From NCBI RefSeq assembly GCF_047496725.1, contig NC_132976.1:12012001-12076000 (forward strand): a DNA stretch of 64,000 nt, given 5' to 3'. This document shows positions 12,231 through 25,900 of the stretch, piece after piece. The notes below the pieces were generated by a model. That model had not been told where the DNA came from. It saw only the letters and a program-made list of their open reading frames with translations, and did no database searches. This stretch comes from Anoplolepis gracilipes (Eukaryota; Arthropoda; Insecta; Hymenoptera; Formicidae). Each line of letters begins with the position of its first letter. Positions within the stretch are counted from its first letter, which is position 1. Made by a program: the position numbers and the translations under genes.

Positions 12231-13720
12231 GAATAAATACAAAAGAAAGTAATTAAATATATATATATTATATATTAAATACATTAAGAACGATTGATGA
12301 ACATTCAGCCATTTTGATCATGTTTATAATAATTTATTAAATTTTATTTCTTTGCTTATTATGCTCGTCTTTTCGTATCCTCAATCTTTTCAATTTGTTC
12401 AACTTTTTGAAATAGATACTAGCGACAGCACTGAAGAAAAATTGTATTCTAGATCGCTCCTTGTTAAAACTCTACGAAATCATTCGATGAAAGTGTTCTT
12501 GCACAATTGCTTCTTGGCATTGAAACAACAATAGCATGTCGATTGGTTTCTCATGTCAATTTAACCTGTCGATGAGATTAAAATTTCGAATAATTTCACC
12601 AATTCGAAACTACTATAGACCTTGAAATAATCACTTTCGCTTACTAAATGTTCAATTAAACATTAGATTATAATTCAAATTCACACTAGCATTTTCAATA
12701 AGACTAACGGTTTATTGTCAAATAGGTAAACATTTTAGTTGGTGTCTACAGGTGTTGGAATGTCTACGGCTGTTCGCTAATATGGAACTCTGAAAATCGA
12801 TTGCGAATGATGTGCAAATGTAAACTAAAAAATGATATTTGAGTCATTAAAATTGAATGTATTTTTTCGCATGTTAATATTGTCATCAGATAATTGTATC
12901 AGTTTATTTTTTAAATTTAGAATGATAATAAAACTTGTTCAATATTATATTTATGTATATTGCAAAAAAGAATGTACGTAACTAATGATATTATAATTTA
13001 ACACATATAATACAGTTATAACAATAATTAAATCAAATTACCCTATATGTATAAATTATTTAGTATTTAATAAGTGCTGACAGATTTCATTTTGTGTCTA
13101 CTAATTTCTCCCAGCTACAAAAACAATGATAGGTACGATAAGATCAAAATAAAAGTAAACAATTGCATTTTAATTATTAATTGAAGAAGCAAACAAGAGA
13201 AAATATTAACAGAAAATAACGATAAGTGAATCCATTGATCGCAGATAACTGTATGTTAAATACGAGAAGGCTTGACACTTACTATAAAGAATGAGGATTT
13301 TTAGGTAACCTGTCATTTATTCGGGATATCACCGACTTTTTATTTTCTGACAGAGAAAGTTTTTTTTATCTTGTAGCAACAAGCAGCTGTCGAGGTCGAT
13401 GTCTTCGCGATACAGAATGAGGGACATTCCCCGATTACTGACATCTCCGTGAACTCTCGCCTCGATTACGTCAATCGCTCCATTATTTTTAATATAATTA
13501 TCTCACCATTTGGAAAATCTACACTTAATGATTAAGTATATATCTAAATGTTTGCATTTATGATACCGTTTATTTTGCATATGCTATTGTACAAAAATAT
13601 AATATTACATACTTTATATTTTTTTTAAATAATATAAAGATTGAGACAAGCTTTAAAACTTATGATTTTCGATTAGACTTTTATATTTTATTTTGAAGAT
13701 ATATGTATATGTGTGTGACA

Positions 13721-13723
13721 GAA

Positions 13724-13769
<46 letters not shown>
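13721..13769 (+). repeat. (GA)n microsatellite ending in a G run
   Basis: About 40 nt of GA dinucleotides, with one interruption, pass directly into a run of about ten G residues. This is a purine-only simple repeat. Confidence 0.9.
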
Positions 13770-14569
13770 AGACATTATAACAACATTATAAGAACATTAT
13801 GTAAAAATATATTAATAATATTTTATGAATTAAAAGAAAAATAGAACTGAGATATTTTGAAGTTTTCAGATTCAATAGTCTAAAAGTTTTTCTTGATAAT
13901 GAGATCTTCAAGTATAAAAACCAGATATAAATTTATTTCGTTTCTTAATATTTTTATTAACAATTGCATAATTATTTAGAATAACATCTATACCTTAAAT
14001 AAAAAAATAAGAGAAATGATAAAACTTGTACATCTATTAAAATTTATCGCTACTTTTTGTATCTGTTAGAATATTGTTTGTTACGTATGGAATTTATAGC
14101 AGCAATATTCTAGCAATACCTCTAGAAAATTTAGATCCCATTGCCAAATATTAATCACAAATATAATTATCCTTGACAATAGGCCTTAAAGATCACAGAC
14201 AAATTTTCTCTCTACATTACACTAATAGTACAGATATAAATTCTGTCTCTGTCATTTAAATTGATTAAGTGCAAAATATATGCAGTATCAAAGAAATAAA
14301 TTTGCTAATAATTTATCTGTTTCAGTTAATTTTTTACACCTTAGAAAATTTTTGTTCAAGTTGCAAGATCATTTTTTCGAGTGTATTATTTATCATTTAA
14401 TTCGAAATTTGTCGTTCGAATATCTGCAGAGGAGATAAATTACTAAACTATTACTCATATCATTGGAAACGCAGGTGTGATGTGTGAACAATTGTTCTGA
14501 CAATTCTGCACGTGTTGAAAAAAACACGTTCGCGTAGTGACAGCTTTACAGCTGTTCTGTACTGCGCGA

Positions 14570-14654
14570 GGGTTTCCCGGCGCGATGCTTACGTGAACTC
14601 AACTCACAGGCGCATAAAATCCACTATTGGGTATTACCCAAGAACGATAGATAA
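14570..14654 (+). promoter_or_regulatory. Candidate kappaB and GATA sites upstream of hymenoptaecin
   Basis: Two kappaB-like words, GGGTTTCCC (14570-14578) and the symmetric GGGTATTACCC (14629-14639), are followed closely by GATAGATAA (14646-14654), which contains a consensus AGATAA. All lie within 150 bp upstream of the TATA box. Paired Rel/NF-kappaB and GATA sites near the start of transcription are an established feature of insect antimicrobial peptide promoters, so Toll/Imd-dependent induction is likely. Motif matching alone does not prove binding. Confidence 0.5.
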
Positions 14655-14714
14655 ATGTCACGGGAATATTGAGGAAAATCTTGAGAGTACATCCCCGAGA
14701 GTCGATAAAATTTG

Positions 14715-14722
14715 TATAAAAG
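14715..14722 (+). promoter_or_regulatory. TATA box of hymenoptaecin
   Basis: TATAAAAG lies 102 bp upstream of the start codon. An initiator-like CATCAG (14745-14750) follows about 33 nt downstream, the normal TATA-to-start distance, giving an inferred transcription start near 14749. Confidence 0.65.
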
Positions 14723-14816
14723 CGGCCGAAGTGTGGCAGACAGGCATCAGAAATCGTTTGGCAGTAGAAACGAAAACATTCCTTACTTTCTCAGAGGAAC
14801 ACAATTAATATCAATC

Positions 14817-16650
14817 ATGAAGCTGTTAAGTGTCGTGTTGGCCTTATCGTGCGCTATCATTTATGCGAGTGCCGAGTCGTCATGGAAACCCGTCCCGCAT
14901 CAAGTGACCACCGGTCCGGTTCTCCCACAAGTAAGTAATTGTTACTTAAATAATATACTATCAAAATAAATTAAAGCTTGAAATTTATAAGTTTACTTTA
15001 AATTCAAATTCATAGCTAAACTGAATCTATTGTAATTAATCACACATATATTTTAAATAAATAATATTATTTTAATAAATGCATACTAAATATTGCCTCA
15101 TTTGAGCGCGAAAAATTAGTGACTATGCATTATAATAATGTATTGCACTGTAATTATCTTGTATTTTTCACGTGATTCATAAAGACACTTTGTCAAATCT
15201 GGAAATTGTCAATGAATCAGAATTTTTTAGATTTTGAAAAATACCTTTGTACTCTTGTGAATGACTTATGTTCTTCCTGGATATTTATGTATAAATACGG
15301 TAATAAAAAAAAGGTCTTTTTTAAAGGCATTCTCGAATAATTTCTATTGTTCTTGTATACTATAACCATCAATGTGTCATCAATTCGAATATTACACAAA
15401 TTGACAAGGCAACATTTATTGTTTAAAAAAAATTTTTAATGTGTATAACTATTTAAAGTTTTTCATCTTAAATATTAAAAAAAAACATTATAATATTCAA
15501 TTTAGATAATTAAATAGCCCAGTGCAAATTTAAAAAAAAATTTATTTAAAACTCAATTTAGCTATAAATTCGCATTAAAAATAAATGTGTCAAGAAATAA
15601 ACATTATTTATGTGTACAAAAGAATTATATTTTTAAGGTTGTTAAGATCTTTTTCTTTCTTTATAGAATCCGCGTTTCCGTCGCCAAGCCGAAAAGGGTT
15701 CGATAAGTTTCCAGGGCACGCAACCTCTCAGCGGACCAATGCGCCAACCTACTTGGGATCTTAACGCCAATCGCAATATCTATAACAATGGTAATACAAG
15801 GGCAGATGTTTATGGAGGATTGAGCAAAGTACCTGGACAACGAGTACAACCACACTTCGGCGTCCAGGCTGAGAGAAACATCGGCAATAACGGTTTTATC
15901 AGAGGTCACACTCAATTTCAACCACGCCCGGGAGGCCATGGACTCTCTCCCTCGGTTGGCATAAGCGGTGGCTATCGCTTCAGACGGGAGGCAGAACCAC
16001 AAGGGACTTCACTAAACTTCCAGGGCTCCCAGCCTCTGAGCGGACCGATGCGCCAACCTAGCTGGGATCTTAACGTCAATCGCAATATTTATAACAATGG
16101 TCGTACAACAGCGGATGTCTACGGAGGATTGAACAAAGTACCTGGACAACCAGTGCAACCGCACTTCGGCGTCCAGGCTGAGAGGAACTTCGGCAATAAT
16201 GGTTTCCTCAGAGGTCACACTCAGTTTCAACCACGCCCGGGAGGCCATGGACTCTCTCCCTCGGTTGGCGTAACCGGTGGCTTCCGCTTCAGACGAGAGG
16301 CAGAACCACAAGGAACTTCACTAAACTTTCAGGGGACGCAACCTTTGAGTGGTCCGATGCGCCAACCTAGTTGGGATCTTAACGTCAATCGTAATATTTT
16401 GAACAATGGTCACACAACGGCGGATGTCTACGGAGGATTGAATAAAGTACCTGGACAACGAGTACAACCGCACTTTGGCGTCCAGGCTGAGAGAAACTTT
16501 GGCAATAACGGTTTCATCAGAGGTCACACTCAGTTTCAACCACGCCCGGGAGGCCATGGGCTCTCTCCCTCGGTTGGCGTAAGCGGCGGCTTTCGCTTCA
16601 GAAGAGCAGCCGAAGATGACGATGAGGCAGTATCCGCCGAAGAGTATTAA
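14817..16650 (+). CDS. hymenoptaecin: Hymenoptaecin, three-domain precursor (antimicrobial peptide)
   Basis: Two coding exons, 14817-14930 and 15667-16650, join in phase 0 across a 736-bp GT-AG intron to encode 365 residues. Exon 1 supplies the signal peptide (about 1-19, MKLLSVVLALSCAIIYASA) and a short pro-region. Exon 2 encodes three tandem hymenoptaecin domains at about residues 45-143, 150-246 and 253-349, each followed by RFRR or YRFRR. Domains 2 and 3 are preceded by EAEP and begin with Gln. In the family, furin-type cleavage after RR, dipeptidyl trimming of EA-EP and cyclisation of the N-terminal Gln release mature Gly-rich peptides secreted into haemolymph against bacteria. A 14-residue acidic tail follows the last RR. 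The ATG follows a TATA box at the expected distance. One precursor thus yields about three peptides. The larger frame opening at 14712 includes UTR and is not used. Confidence 0.96.
15685..16599 (+). repeat. Three tandem 309-bp hymenoptaecin-domain repeats
   Basis: Mature-domain segments lie at about 15685-15981, 16000-16290 and 16309-16599. The period is exactly 103 codons: the MRQP motif recurs at 15739, 16048 and 16357. Copies 2 and 3 share almost all residues and long nucleotide identities. Copy 1 differs more, with QAEK in place of EAEP before it and Thr for Ser after MRQP. This pattern suggests homogenisation by unequal crossing-over or gene conversion. Confidence 0.92.
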
Positions 16651-16872
16651 ATTTTAGATCAATACTTTATTTAATATTATCTATACAAGTTTATAAGAAA
16701 ACTTTGTAAGAGCTGTTATTTTTGGATTTTCGTCAAATTTATATTTATCTATCTGCATAAAATTTGCATTATTTTATATATTATTTATAAGTTACGATAT
16801 TTTGAGAGGCTAATTTACAAAATATTATATAATACATATATACATATATGTAATTAATATCATTTATTTATA

Positions 16873-16878
16873 AATAAA
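16873..16878 (+). terminator. Candidate polyadenylation signal of hymenoptaecin
   Basis: AATAAA occurs 223 bp after the stop codon in AT-rich 3' DNA. Another AATAAA lies near 16966. Either could end the transcript. Confidence 0.35.
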
Positions 16879-16892
16879 ATTTCAAAAATATT

Positions 16893-16923
<31 letters not shown>

Positions 16924-18909
16924 ATGCACGTGTATATGTATATTTAATAACTACTTTATATTATAAATAAAATAGTTGCAGTTACTCGCTTATATTTGAG
17001 ATCTTGTTAGGTTGATACATTGGATCGCTTAGAGGCTGTCGTGAAAATTTATAACGATTTTATAACAATTATATATATATATTCTTTAAATATTTCAAAA
17101 CTATTTCTTAATTTCAAAAATGAAGAAAAAATATAATTCCACTAAATGAATCAAACTTTATTTAACTCTTACAATACATATGTTTGAAGAGCCCGAAAAC
17201 AAGTATAGCGCCTCGACAAACACTTGACCGTATCAAATCGTACCCAACGTTATATCGGTGTAATCTCGCGTGTAACTTAGCAGGTTCCCGAAACGACTTA
17301 GCACTTCCGAGCGACGGGCAAATCCAATAACCCTCGACAAGCGTGACAAGGGCGCGGGGTTTTTTCGCAGGAGGTCTCCGGACAACATGACGATTAAACG
17401 TTTTCGTCCGGGCGAGAGGAACAGTAGTCATCCTGCACGTGGCCACTTTGACAATAGGCAGATAGAAAGGGCGAGGTGAACCCATCCCCCCCCCCCCCGC
17501 TGCCTAATAGCTGGGCATTAAATTTGTCAGTGATATTGCCGGATGGGATCGCCTTGCCCTCTCTGGATCATGAATGACGCGGGACGACTGAAATATACCG
17601 CCGCTCGTGCTTTCATCCCCATCGCGAGGGGGATGGCTCGAATATATGCCGGACAATAGGAAGCAAAGACACCGCTCGAATAAACCACCGTGCTTTGAAC
17701 TGTTGTTCTTTTTCGCCACGTGTGCTGATCGAAAAATCGGTCGATCTAGCTACTTGATGACTGATGAAAAAAAAATACGAGAATTTAAAAAAAGAAATAT
17801 TTAAAAGTACCTTAAAATTTATTTTCATTATGTCGCATTTAAGAATCTCTAAAAAATAAATTTAACCACTTCAGAATATTAAGACATATAAATATAAGAA
17901 AAATTAAGGATTTGAAAAATCTTGTATTTATTTCAGAATAATTTTACAATATCTCACAAAAGGAATCTCTACAGAGAAAAACTAACGAGTCTTAAGTCTC
18001 AAGAAAATAACTTCGAGGGACAAAAGCGATCATTAACTTTGGTCTTTCAGCTGACTCGTTTCAAAGTATCTCGGGGTAAATAGCGTTTATCAGACTTCGA
18101 CAATTCGTTCGAATGGATCTCCACGAGAAAGGACACCGCAATCCAAGGATGCTGCAAACCACGTTTTTTGACAGATCGGCAGCGACAATCTCCCGCTGGT
18201 GCGGTCCCACGAAAGGAGATTGTCAGAAACGCCGAAATAGCAAATTAGAGAATTCCAAGGAATTCCGGTCTCTCTATCTCTCTTTCTTGTTTTGTTCTTA
18301 TTCTTTCTTTATCGTATTTTTATGTTTTTTTTTCAGGCCCACGTATTAAGAAATCATAATAAACCATATTAACGACATATTGGCGATTTTTGATCATTTT
18401 GATTATAAAGTTTTTAATTTTAATTTTAATAATATATGTCTAAAATGTACTTTTTTAATGTACTTTTAATTATTTCTATCACACATTATATTTTTTTAAT
18501 GCATGCATGATCTCATCATATCACGTGTGTGCGACACACGTGTCTTATCTGTACAAGTTTGAAATTGAGAAAAGAAAATCAAGAACATTGATTGCGGCAA
18601 TGACATCTCGGGAAATGGATGCGATATGAGAAGATAACCCGAAGAGATATCTTTATTGTTGCAACGACTAACAATATATTACTAATACAACAGTAGCGCT
18701 GATTCAACGATAAAGATTGCGACCAGCTTATAATTTCAACCACGCCGTCGTCGACAGAATCGATTAATCATCGTGTTCTCATTAAAACGTCCAAAGAAAA
18801 AGCTTTGAGCTTAATATTCAGCGCGAAACGGCGATGAGGATTTTTGGAAATAAGGAAAATAGAATCCGTTGGAATACAATTACAATTTTATCGATTATGG
18901 AATGCATTT
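16879..18909. other. Intergenic DNA between hymenoptaecin and HTATSF1
   Basis: No gene seen. It holds a CT-rich microsatellite (about 16893-16923), a GC-rich patch at 17200-17760 with a C run at about 17487-17498, and a perfect E-box-containing palindrome (CACGTGTGT, GCG, ACACACGTG) at 18522-18542. The two flanking genes are convergent, so this is shared 3' territory. Confidence 0.55.
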
Positions 18910-19867
18910 TCATTGCAATGCTTTTTGCTCTAGGTTACTACTTTTTGTTTCTTGCTCTTTCTTCTCGTCTTCTTGCTCCAGGTATTCATCCCATTTTGTC
19001 AGTCGCGCTTCAATCTCTGCATCAGTTTCTGTAATTCTGTAAAACATATTTCAATGCATTAACAACTATATCTTTAATTTCAGGACGTGTAATATGAATC
19101 AATTGTGCGACAACTTTGAAAAATGTTTGCAATCAATAAAACTACAGCGTTTAGTGCTAATTGAATGAACGCATTGTACCAGCAATAGATAAATGATGTA
19201 GATATCACAAGAGACACTCGACTTTTCTCTCGATTCAGATAAGTGTATTTAGTATATTTAGTAAATGTGAATTAAAATATTTCTCAAAAATAGCGACATA
19301 TATTATAGCGTATGATAATTTATATTTTTTATACAAACCAGCACATAAATGTACAAGAAAATACAGGAATATATTTAAGTTCCTGATCGATCCAAATGCC
19401 TGTTACAGCAACTATCGGTGTTGACTCTAAAGCCGGTATAGTAGGAACCAGTCATGGAATAACACTCACTTGTATTTTGTCTTGCCATCCCAGATCTCTG
19501 CTGTGATCTTCCTCTGGCTGAACCAACGGCCGTTCAAAAGTTGTATGCAAGCTTGCGCCTCTGCCGGTTCTCGGAATGTGACTTGCGCTACTCCCTCAGG
19601 ATGTCTCTAAGAAGAGAAAACAAATATAAGGCGGTCCACAAAAAATGGATCAAACATAGACTGTTTCATTTTAATGAATCACATTTTAATAGCTGGTTGG
19701 AGTCAATATTACTGAAAATTAAACAGAATATAAAAAAAAATAATTTCAATTAAAATTTAATTAAAACTTACTGCTTTAGAATTTTGCTTCGCCGAATAAT
19801 TGATAGATCCTTTCTATTTAACTGAATATATAAGAATACATGTAAAATTCGTAGTGATAATGTTTTT

Positions 19868-19906
<39 letters not shown>

Positions 19907-22900
19907 ATATACTATATATTTAGATAAATAAAATAATATTATAGTTTCAACATATAAAACTGACTTTTTGTTTGATAAAATCTACACATAAGTTTCAAAT
20001 TAATTTTCTATTGTTAGTTTTAATTTGTATTTACAATTTACAAATTTTTCGCGTGTCTTCCAAATTTCGTATCTTCTTTTTCATTTAGAAAGAATTATAG
20101 ACATTCCATAAAACTATCAGCGGATCTCCTTTGATCCGCTGCTTTAACAAACCGTACGACAAACACACGACAGTAAAGGGTCATGATTCATTCTGGAATT
20201 GGCGGTAACACGTGCTCTCAGAATGAGAAAAAAATGGCAACGAGATGCCTATGGTAAATTAGGTAACAGAACATGAAAATTCGCCGAATAGTTTTTAAAG
20301 TCGATGCTATTTCTCGCATCGCCAAAAGAATAAAATTATGATAAAACAAGATTGTACAATGTTATGGGTTTTGCTCTGCAAAAATTTATGATCGGGAAAA
20401 AATTCATCATCAACAAAGTAAACGTGTTAAAATAATAATAATAATACATATAAATATTTCATTCCCTTAGAATAGCATGAAGGTTACCTTCCAAAACGTC
20501 TTCTCCGCGGAAAATTTTGCTCAATATAATATAGTATAACGTTACGTGTACTATATATTTCGAGTAAAATTTTCCTCGAAGAGAACGTTTTGGAACGTAA
20601 TCCAAATAGACAAATACAATACGCACGTGTGTGTGTGTGTGTGACAATAATAACGAACATCTCTAAACAAAAATAGAAAAGTAGAGATATATACACACGG
20701 AGAGAAGTGTCACACGTCGTGCGGATGGAATGTACTTTGACATTGAATAGTTTCACGGCTAAGGCGTAAAGACTGGGAGTATCTTGCCTCTCGATTTATG
20801 GGGGTTAGGGGCATCCCCTTTTGAAGGTGTTTTCTTATTCTTGCCTCCCCCCCCCCCTCTATTCCATGACATTCAGTGGCTAAAAATACCCTGAGAAGGG
20901 TCGATCACTTGATTTAATTTGAAGGAGAAACAACAATTTCAACAAAGGTTTTAGATATGTTAAGGGATTTTTAAATTTACAATATTCTCAGTTTTTAACT
21001 ATTAACACTATTAGAGAGAATATAAACAAGAAAATTTTAATTATTTGAATTGCGCTTAATAATTATTCAGAGATTAAACTTAATAACGCTTAGTACAAGA
21101 GTAACAGTATAAAAAAAAAAAAAAAAAAAAGTAACGCAGAAAAGTAAAAAAAAAAAAAAACACTCACGTCATAAATGACGACTTTTCTGACGTCGCCGCA
21201 CTTGAGGCACTCGGATCGGATATCCTGCTGGTACTCTAGGAGCAGCTGGACTTCCTTGTCGAAATCTTCAGGTGCGAAAAGGTTCTTTAGAATAACAACC
21301 CTTTCACATTTTAACGGTTCGCCCCGCATGCGCTCTGGTCGCCAGTCAAACAATCTACATACAAACAAATAATGGCACATAATCTAATGAAGAAGATTAG
21401 TGGCAATAACAATTGTATTTAAATGAAGGAAGATTTATTTTAAATTTTCAAATGCTTTCTTATTAGTAGGCGCAATCTTCAAAAGCATTGACAAGGATAG
21501 CGAGCTATTGAGATCCGAATCTGACGAGTCTACACGTTATGCAATATATCACGTCGACTCACTGCTGTCATTATTGGAAGTGACGTTTCTCATTGATTAA
21601 AAGACGCCGACAAATATTGCTGGTACAGGACAAATTGTCAGTATCGAGCCGTATAATCGAGAACACTCGTCAGCCGTGAGAATAGTCGCGATGATCGATA
21701 GATCGTGGCTCACGACTCCGCTTCTCGGAATACCTCGGGGGAAATAAGGTCGATATAGGAAATGTTCTAGTGCGCCAACGCGGGGTAGATTCACGGCGGG
21801 TGTCGAAAGAACGTGTTGCTGCGAAGACTACTTCCGGCCGGCAAACGTGGGCCCGCACACGTTCGCCGATAACTGGTTTTCGCAAAGGTTCAGGACGTTG
21901 ACCCTGCGCTCGCGACCTACGCCGGATAACGAGGCGATGCAGACGATAAAAATGACAGAGATGCGTCTCGTGGCCAAACAATACAATGAAATATGATGTG
22001 GCGCGAGGAGAATTTTTTAAATCGATATTAAAGACACACGGAGCGTTATAAATGCCGTCAGCCGATGCGTCTACGAAGGCAAAAGTCACTTCATTTTATC
22101 ATTTATTGTATTTTAATTCAATTATAATTGAATCGTTAAATCAGTATAAAATCATTGTGTGCAAATGCATGCGTCTCTGAGGGCAAGCATATATTTTTTT
22201 CCTAAATCAAAGAAAAAATGCTCCATTTCGCTCTCATTACTTATACAATCATTAATGCATTGATATACGCTCGAAAAAAATCAATGTCATTCGACGCAAT
22301 CATACGTTTCGATTAATGATTTAAGTCTTCGTGGCAATCTTCCTGAAAGGCTGCACCGTGCCCGTATAATTTTGGGTCCGTCTGTATGCACGGACCGACA
22401 GACTAAATGCGGGTAATCGACTCGCGCAGCTGCCTTTGCCGGAACCGCCAACGCCAAGCAGTCTGGCGGCTGCGAAGCCGATGGCAGTGCAATTATAAAA
22501 GCCTTTACGCACACCACAACACGTCTTACACGCGCGAAAGGCACGTATGTGAAAACGTTTCTTTTATACGATATCGCCTACAACCGAGCATCGTGATTCG
22601 AAATCATCGCGATGCCATTTTAAATGAGCCGCTTACGACACGTGTGTAGCGCGAGGCACAGAGGCCTTAATAAGATACGCACACGCGTCGCGGCGGACGC
22701 ACCGTGGATGAAACGTATCTTGATCGCCCCCTCCCTTTCCCCCCGTCCGGGGATACGTCGTCTCGCACGAACGCGAGCGAAAAGAGAGATGAATGGACCG
22801 AGGAGAAACCGAGGAGAAACGCGACCATCCCGATTTTGCAACGCGATTCACCGAACCCGAATTATACGGAGCGACTCGGCAGGAAGTGACACTACGCTTT

Positions 22901-25900
22901 AAGTCAGTAAATAAGGCGCGGCAAACATTTCCAGTAATAAATTTATTGCTGGAAATTTAATTTTATCTATATTTTTGACATTTATTTAATATTTATATTT
23001 ATAAAATATAAATAATAAAAATACACATCTTAATATTATAAAATTTAATTTTAACCACATTTTATTTTATTATTTGCTTTTATATTTAATTTATATTTTA
23101 TAAATTAATTAAGTACAAAAGGAATTTATGAATAAATAATAAAAATATAAATTAAATTAAATTAAATTAAATTAAATTTATATTTATTTTACAAAACACG
23201 TGCGCGATTACTTAACGTTAATCGTTTTTAAGATTCGTGAAATTTGCAGACTTACTTTTCTTGCATCTTCTTCTGCCGCTCCTTATCCTTTTTTTTCCGC
23301 TTCGGTTTCAGCGCGGGATCATATGCGCCCTTCATTTGGAACTTTGCTCTCTGAACCGACAATGTTTTTCCTCGGATTTGCGAGCCGTCCAAAATTTTCA
23401 ACGCCAGATCCACCGACTCGACCTGAAATAAATATTTAATAACCGATTGATCACGGGTTCATGAAAGTTCATTCAAGATTAAACAAAGAGATTAAAAAAA
23501 AAAAACACGGACGTTGTGTTATTTAACAAATTTTTGCGCATCTCTCACCGATAATAATTAAGCCAGGACGTAAAAGAGGCGGCGTTAATAGGCTGCACTT
23601 CCTATTTATTGTGTCAAAGTAATGGAGTTGCCATTGTTGCCTGGCAATGTGTAAGGGCGATAGGCCCATGTAATAAAAATTCGTGATCGATTTAATCACG
23701 TTTCATTAATCGACTACGCCCACGACACGAATGCCGAAAAAACAAATTCCGGCTTACACGCGAAAGGTTTGGCCCTAGATTTATGAAATGGGCGTATTCT
23801 CCATTTATATATAATGACCATTTAATTATGCGGATCGGTCCTCTTATTACGCAATCCGGTCTTTCGACCGTCATATGCATAATTTTCGTGATCGCGTTAG
23901 CTAAGTAAGCGGTGAACGAAATTATTTTCATTAATTATGCAAAGATACTTGTAAAAATTTTATTTCCAGATTTTTTCATCTTGCAGTGAAGAGATATATT
24001 TCGTGGAATTTTAGCGGCACATGCGGAAAAAAAACGACTGTGACTAATTGTAAGACTGTGAAGATTAAAAGAAGACTGAAATTAAATATGAATGCCGAGC
24101 TTAAGCTAACGTGAGGGCTTACATCGTCAAAACTAAGTTATATTTCTGAGCATTCTTTAATGGTTTCAAAGAAGTCTCATAGAGCTCGTAGTATAGGGAA
24201 GTCATAAAAACTTAAATAACTTATCGCTTCAAAAACACAGACAGTTATATGCATACATATAGGCGGTCAATTCTGTATTTCGAGAATTATTTTCAGCTGT
24301 TGCACCACCGTAACATCCGATATATCAAAAAATGTATATAAAATACGTATCAAAAATAAGCGAAACCGTTCCGCGATAAATGACGTCAGCTTATTGCTAC
24401 AAAACCCGTAAAATATAAACCGCTTAGGGCCATTTTAACCGTGACTTCATGCTACTCATGGACGCACACTAGAAATAGAACAGGAAATAAATGACAAGAG
24501 AAATAACTATATCTGCTGACTCCCTCCATTGTCGAAGAAATATGCGACAAATAGTGTGTGTCAACAAATGGATAAATAAAAAAGGTAGATGGAGAATAAG
24601 AATTTTTATAGCCACGAAAAAATTGTCAAGAAAGAAATAGTGGAAGCGCGAATAGCATTTTGCATTCTTCCAGATATTTCGTATATAATAGAACGTTAGC
24701 TTTTGTTATGCATTTGGCATGACAAATACAGGATGCAGTAACACGTGACAAGAATGAGAGTGTCTAAATATGCGCACGACATGATGTCGGCGATGGATGA
24801 CGTAACGATCCCAAGACAACTCTCCCTTGTAACGATGACCTAAAAAATAGCTTCCTTACTACTATGCTCGATATCTCGAGAAGATCGAGAAACCAAGTGT
24901 AGAGAATATTCCGGGAAGTATTCAGAGGCGGTCGCAATGATTTACCGTCTCGACCCACTTAAGCGAAATTCCTAGCGTCAAAATGATTCGTCGTTTACTC
25001 CATTAAAAAAGCTAAAAGTAAGAATAATTTTCGATAGGATAATTCACAAAATTCATGCCACGCAAATCGAGATTTTATAGCAATATAATTTTGAAGAGAA
25101 AGACGCAACGCAAAATGCTACAGCTATCGACGTTTGCGTGTTCGTCTGGGGACTGGTAAGAATTCTAGACTCAAGGATATCCACACACGAGAAATAAAGA
25201 GTTTGCGTAAATACACCTTAAGAACCTGCGGACATAAAGGGCCTGGCTATTCCTTTGACGCATCATCCTGCAACACCCACGCGCCAGACAGCTTCAAGGT
25301 TCCGTTCTTTTCTTTTTTTTTTTTTTTTTTTTTTTTGTCTTAACACGTCTCGCTTTCGTTTAACCCTTAACCAGCGGGACGCGAGCGGAGGAAAGTGACG
25401 TGACCGCTGACGTCATCATTTCCACAGGACTTGCGAAGTGATTTAAATAGGATCTCCTTTCTCAATTCCTATCGCATGATCTGTCTCTCTCGTGAGGCAG
25501 CACTATTTTCCGCGGTTGTTAACGCTATTAAATATCTTGACGATATGGTGATGTCGGAGAAGTTAATCACGCAATATTCACGTGTATAATTATTTTCTTC
25601 TATTAAGCTTAGGTTCTCGGAAGCACGATGATTTAAAACTCTATTCCGCTAAACAGGATTGAGGTGGAGTAGGCACAGAGTTACGTGCACTAGATAATGC
25701 GTGAAACGATCATCTACATAGTCGGATATAGCAGATATAGATTATCGTTGTTCGCGCGTAAACGCCCAGCAGTGATTAAAATGCTGGTTTCACCAGGAAT
25801 GTGATTCCAGCCTTTCCAGATCCAGCGTTCTCCACCAATGAGAAATGGGACTCGACTTATTGTCAGGATCTTCGACCACCCAGACGCAAGTTCCCGCGGT

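Larger units (their letters stand above)
9255..14569. other. Intergenic DNA between the His/Pro-rich exon and hymenoptaecin
   Basis: Mostly AT-rich sequence with no frame I can support. It contains the CpG-rich island at about 10690-11330, the palindrome cluster at 11757-12230, a poly(T) tract at about 10320-10337 and a GA/G tract at 13721-13769. A small perfect palindrome (AGGCATATGC, three bases, then its complement) lies at about 10189-10211. Nothing else was seen. Confidence 0.55.

Noticed and set aside
14512..14808. 98-codon frame just upstream of hymenoptaecin
   Set aside because: It spans the TATA box and transcription start of hymenoptaecin and has no homology I recognise.
15661..16557. 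Minus-strand frames across the hymenoptaecin exon
   Set aside because: Shadow frames that repeat with the 309-bp period of the real coding strand.
21670..22089. 139-codon minus-strand frame in a CpG-rich patch
   Set aside because: Lies in an HTATSF1 intron with no matching splice sites; Arg-rich composition is explained by CpG content.
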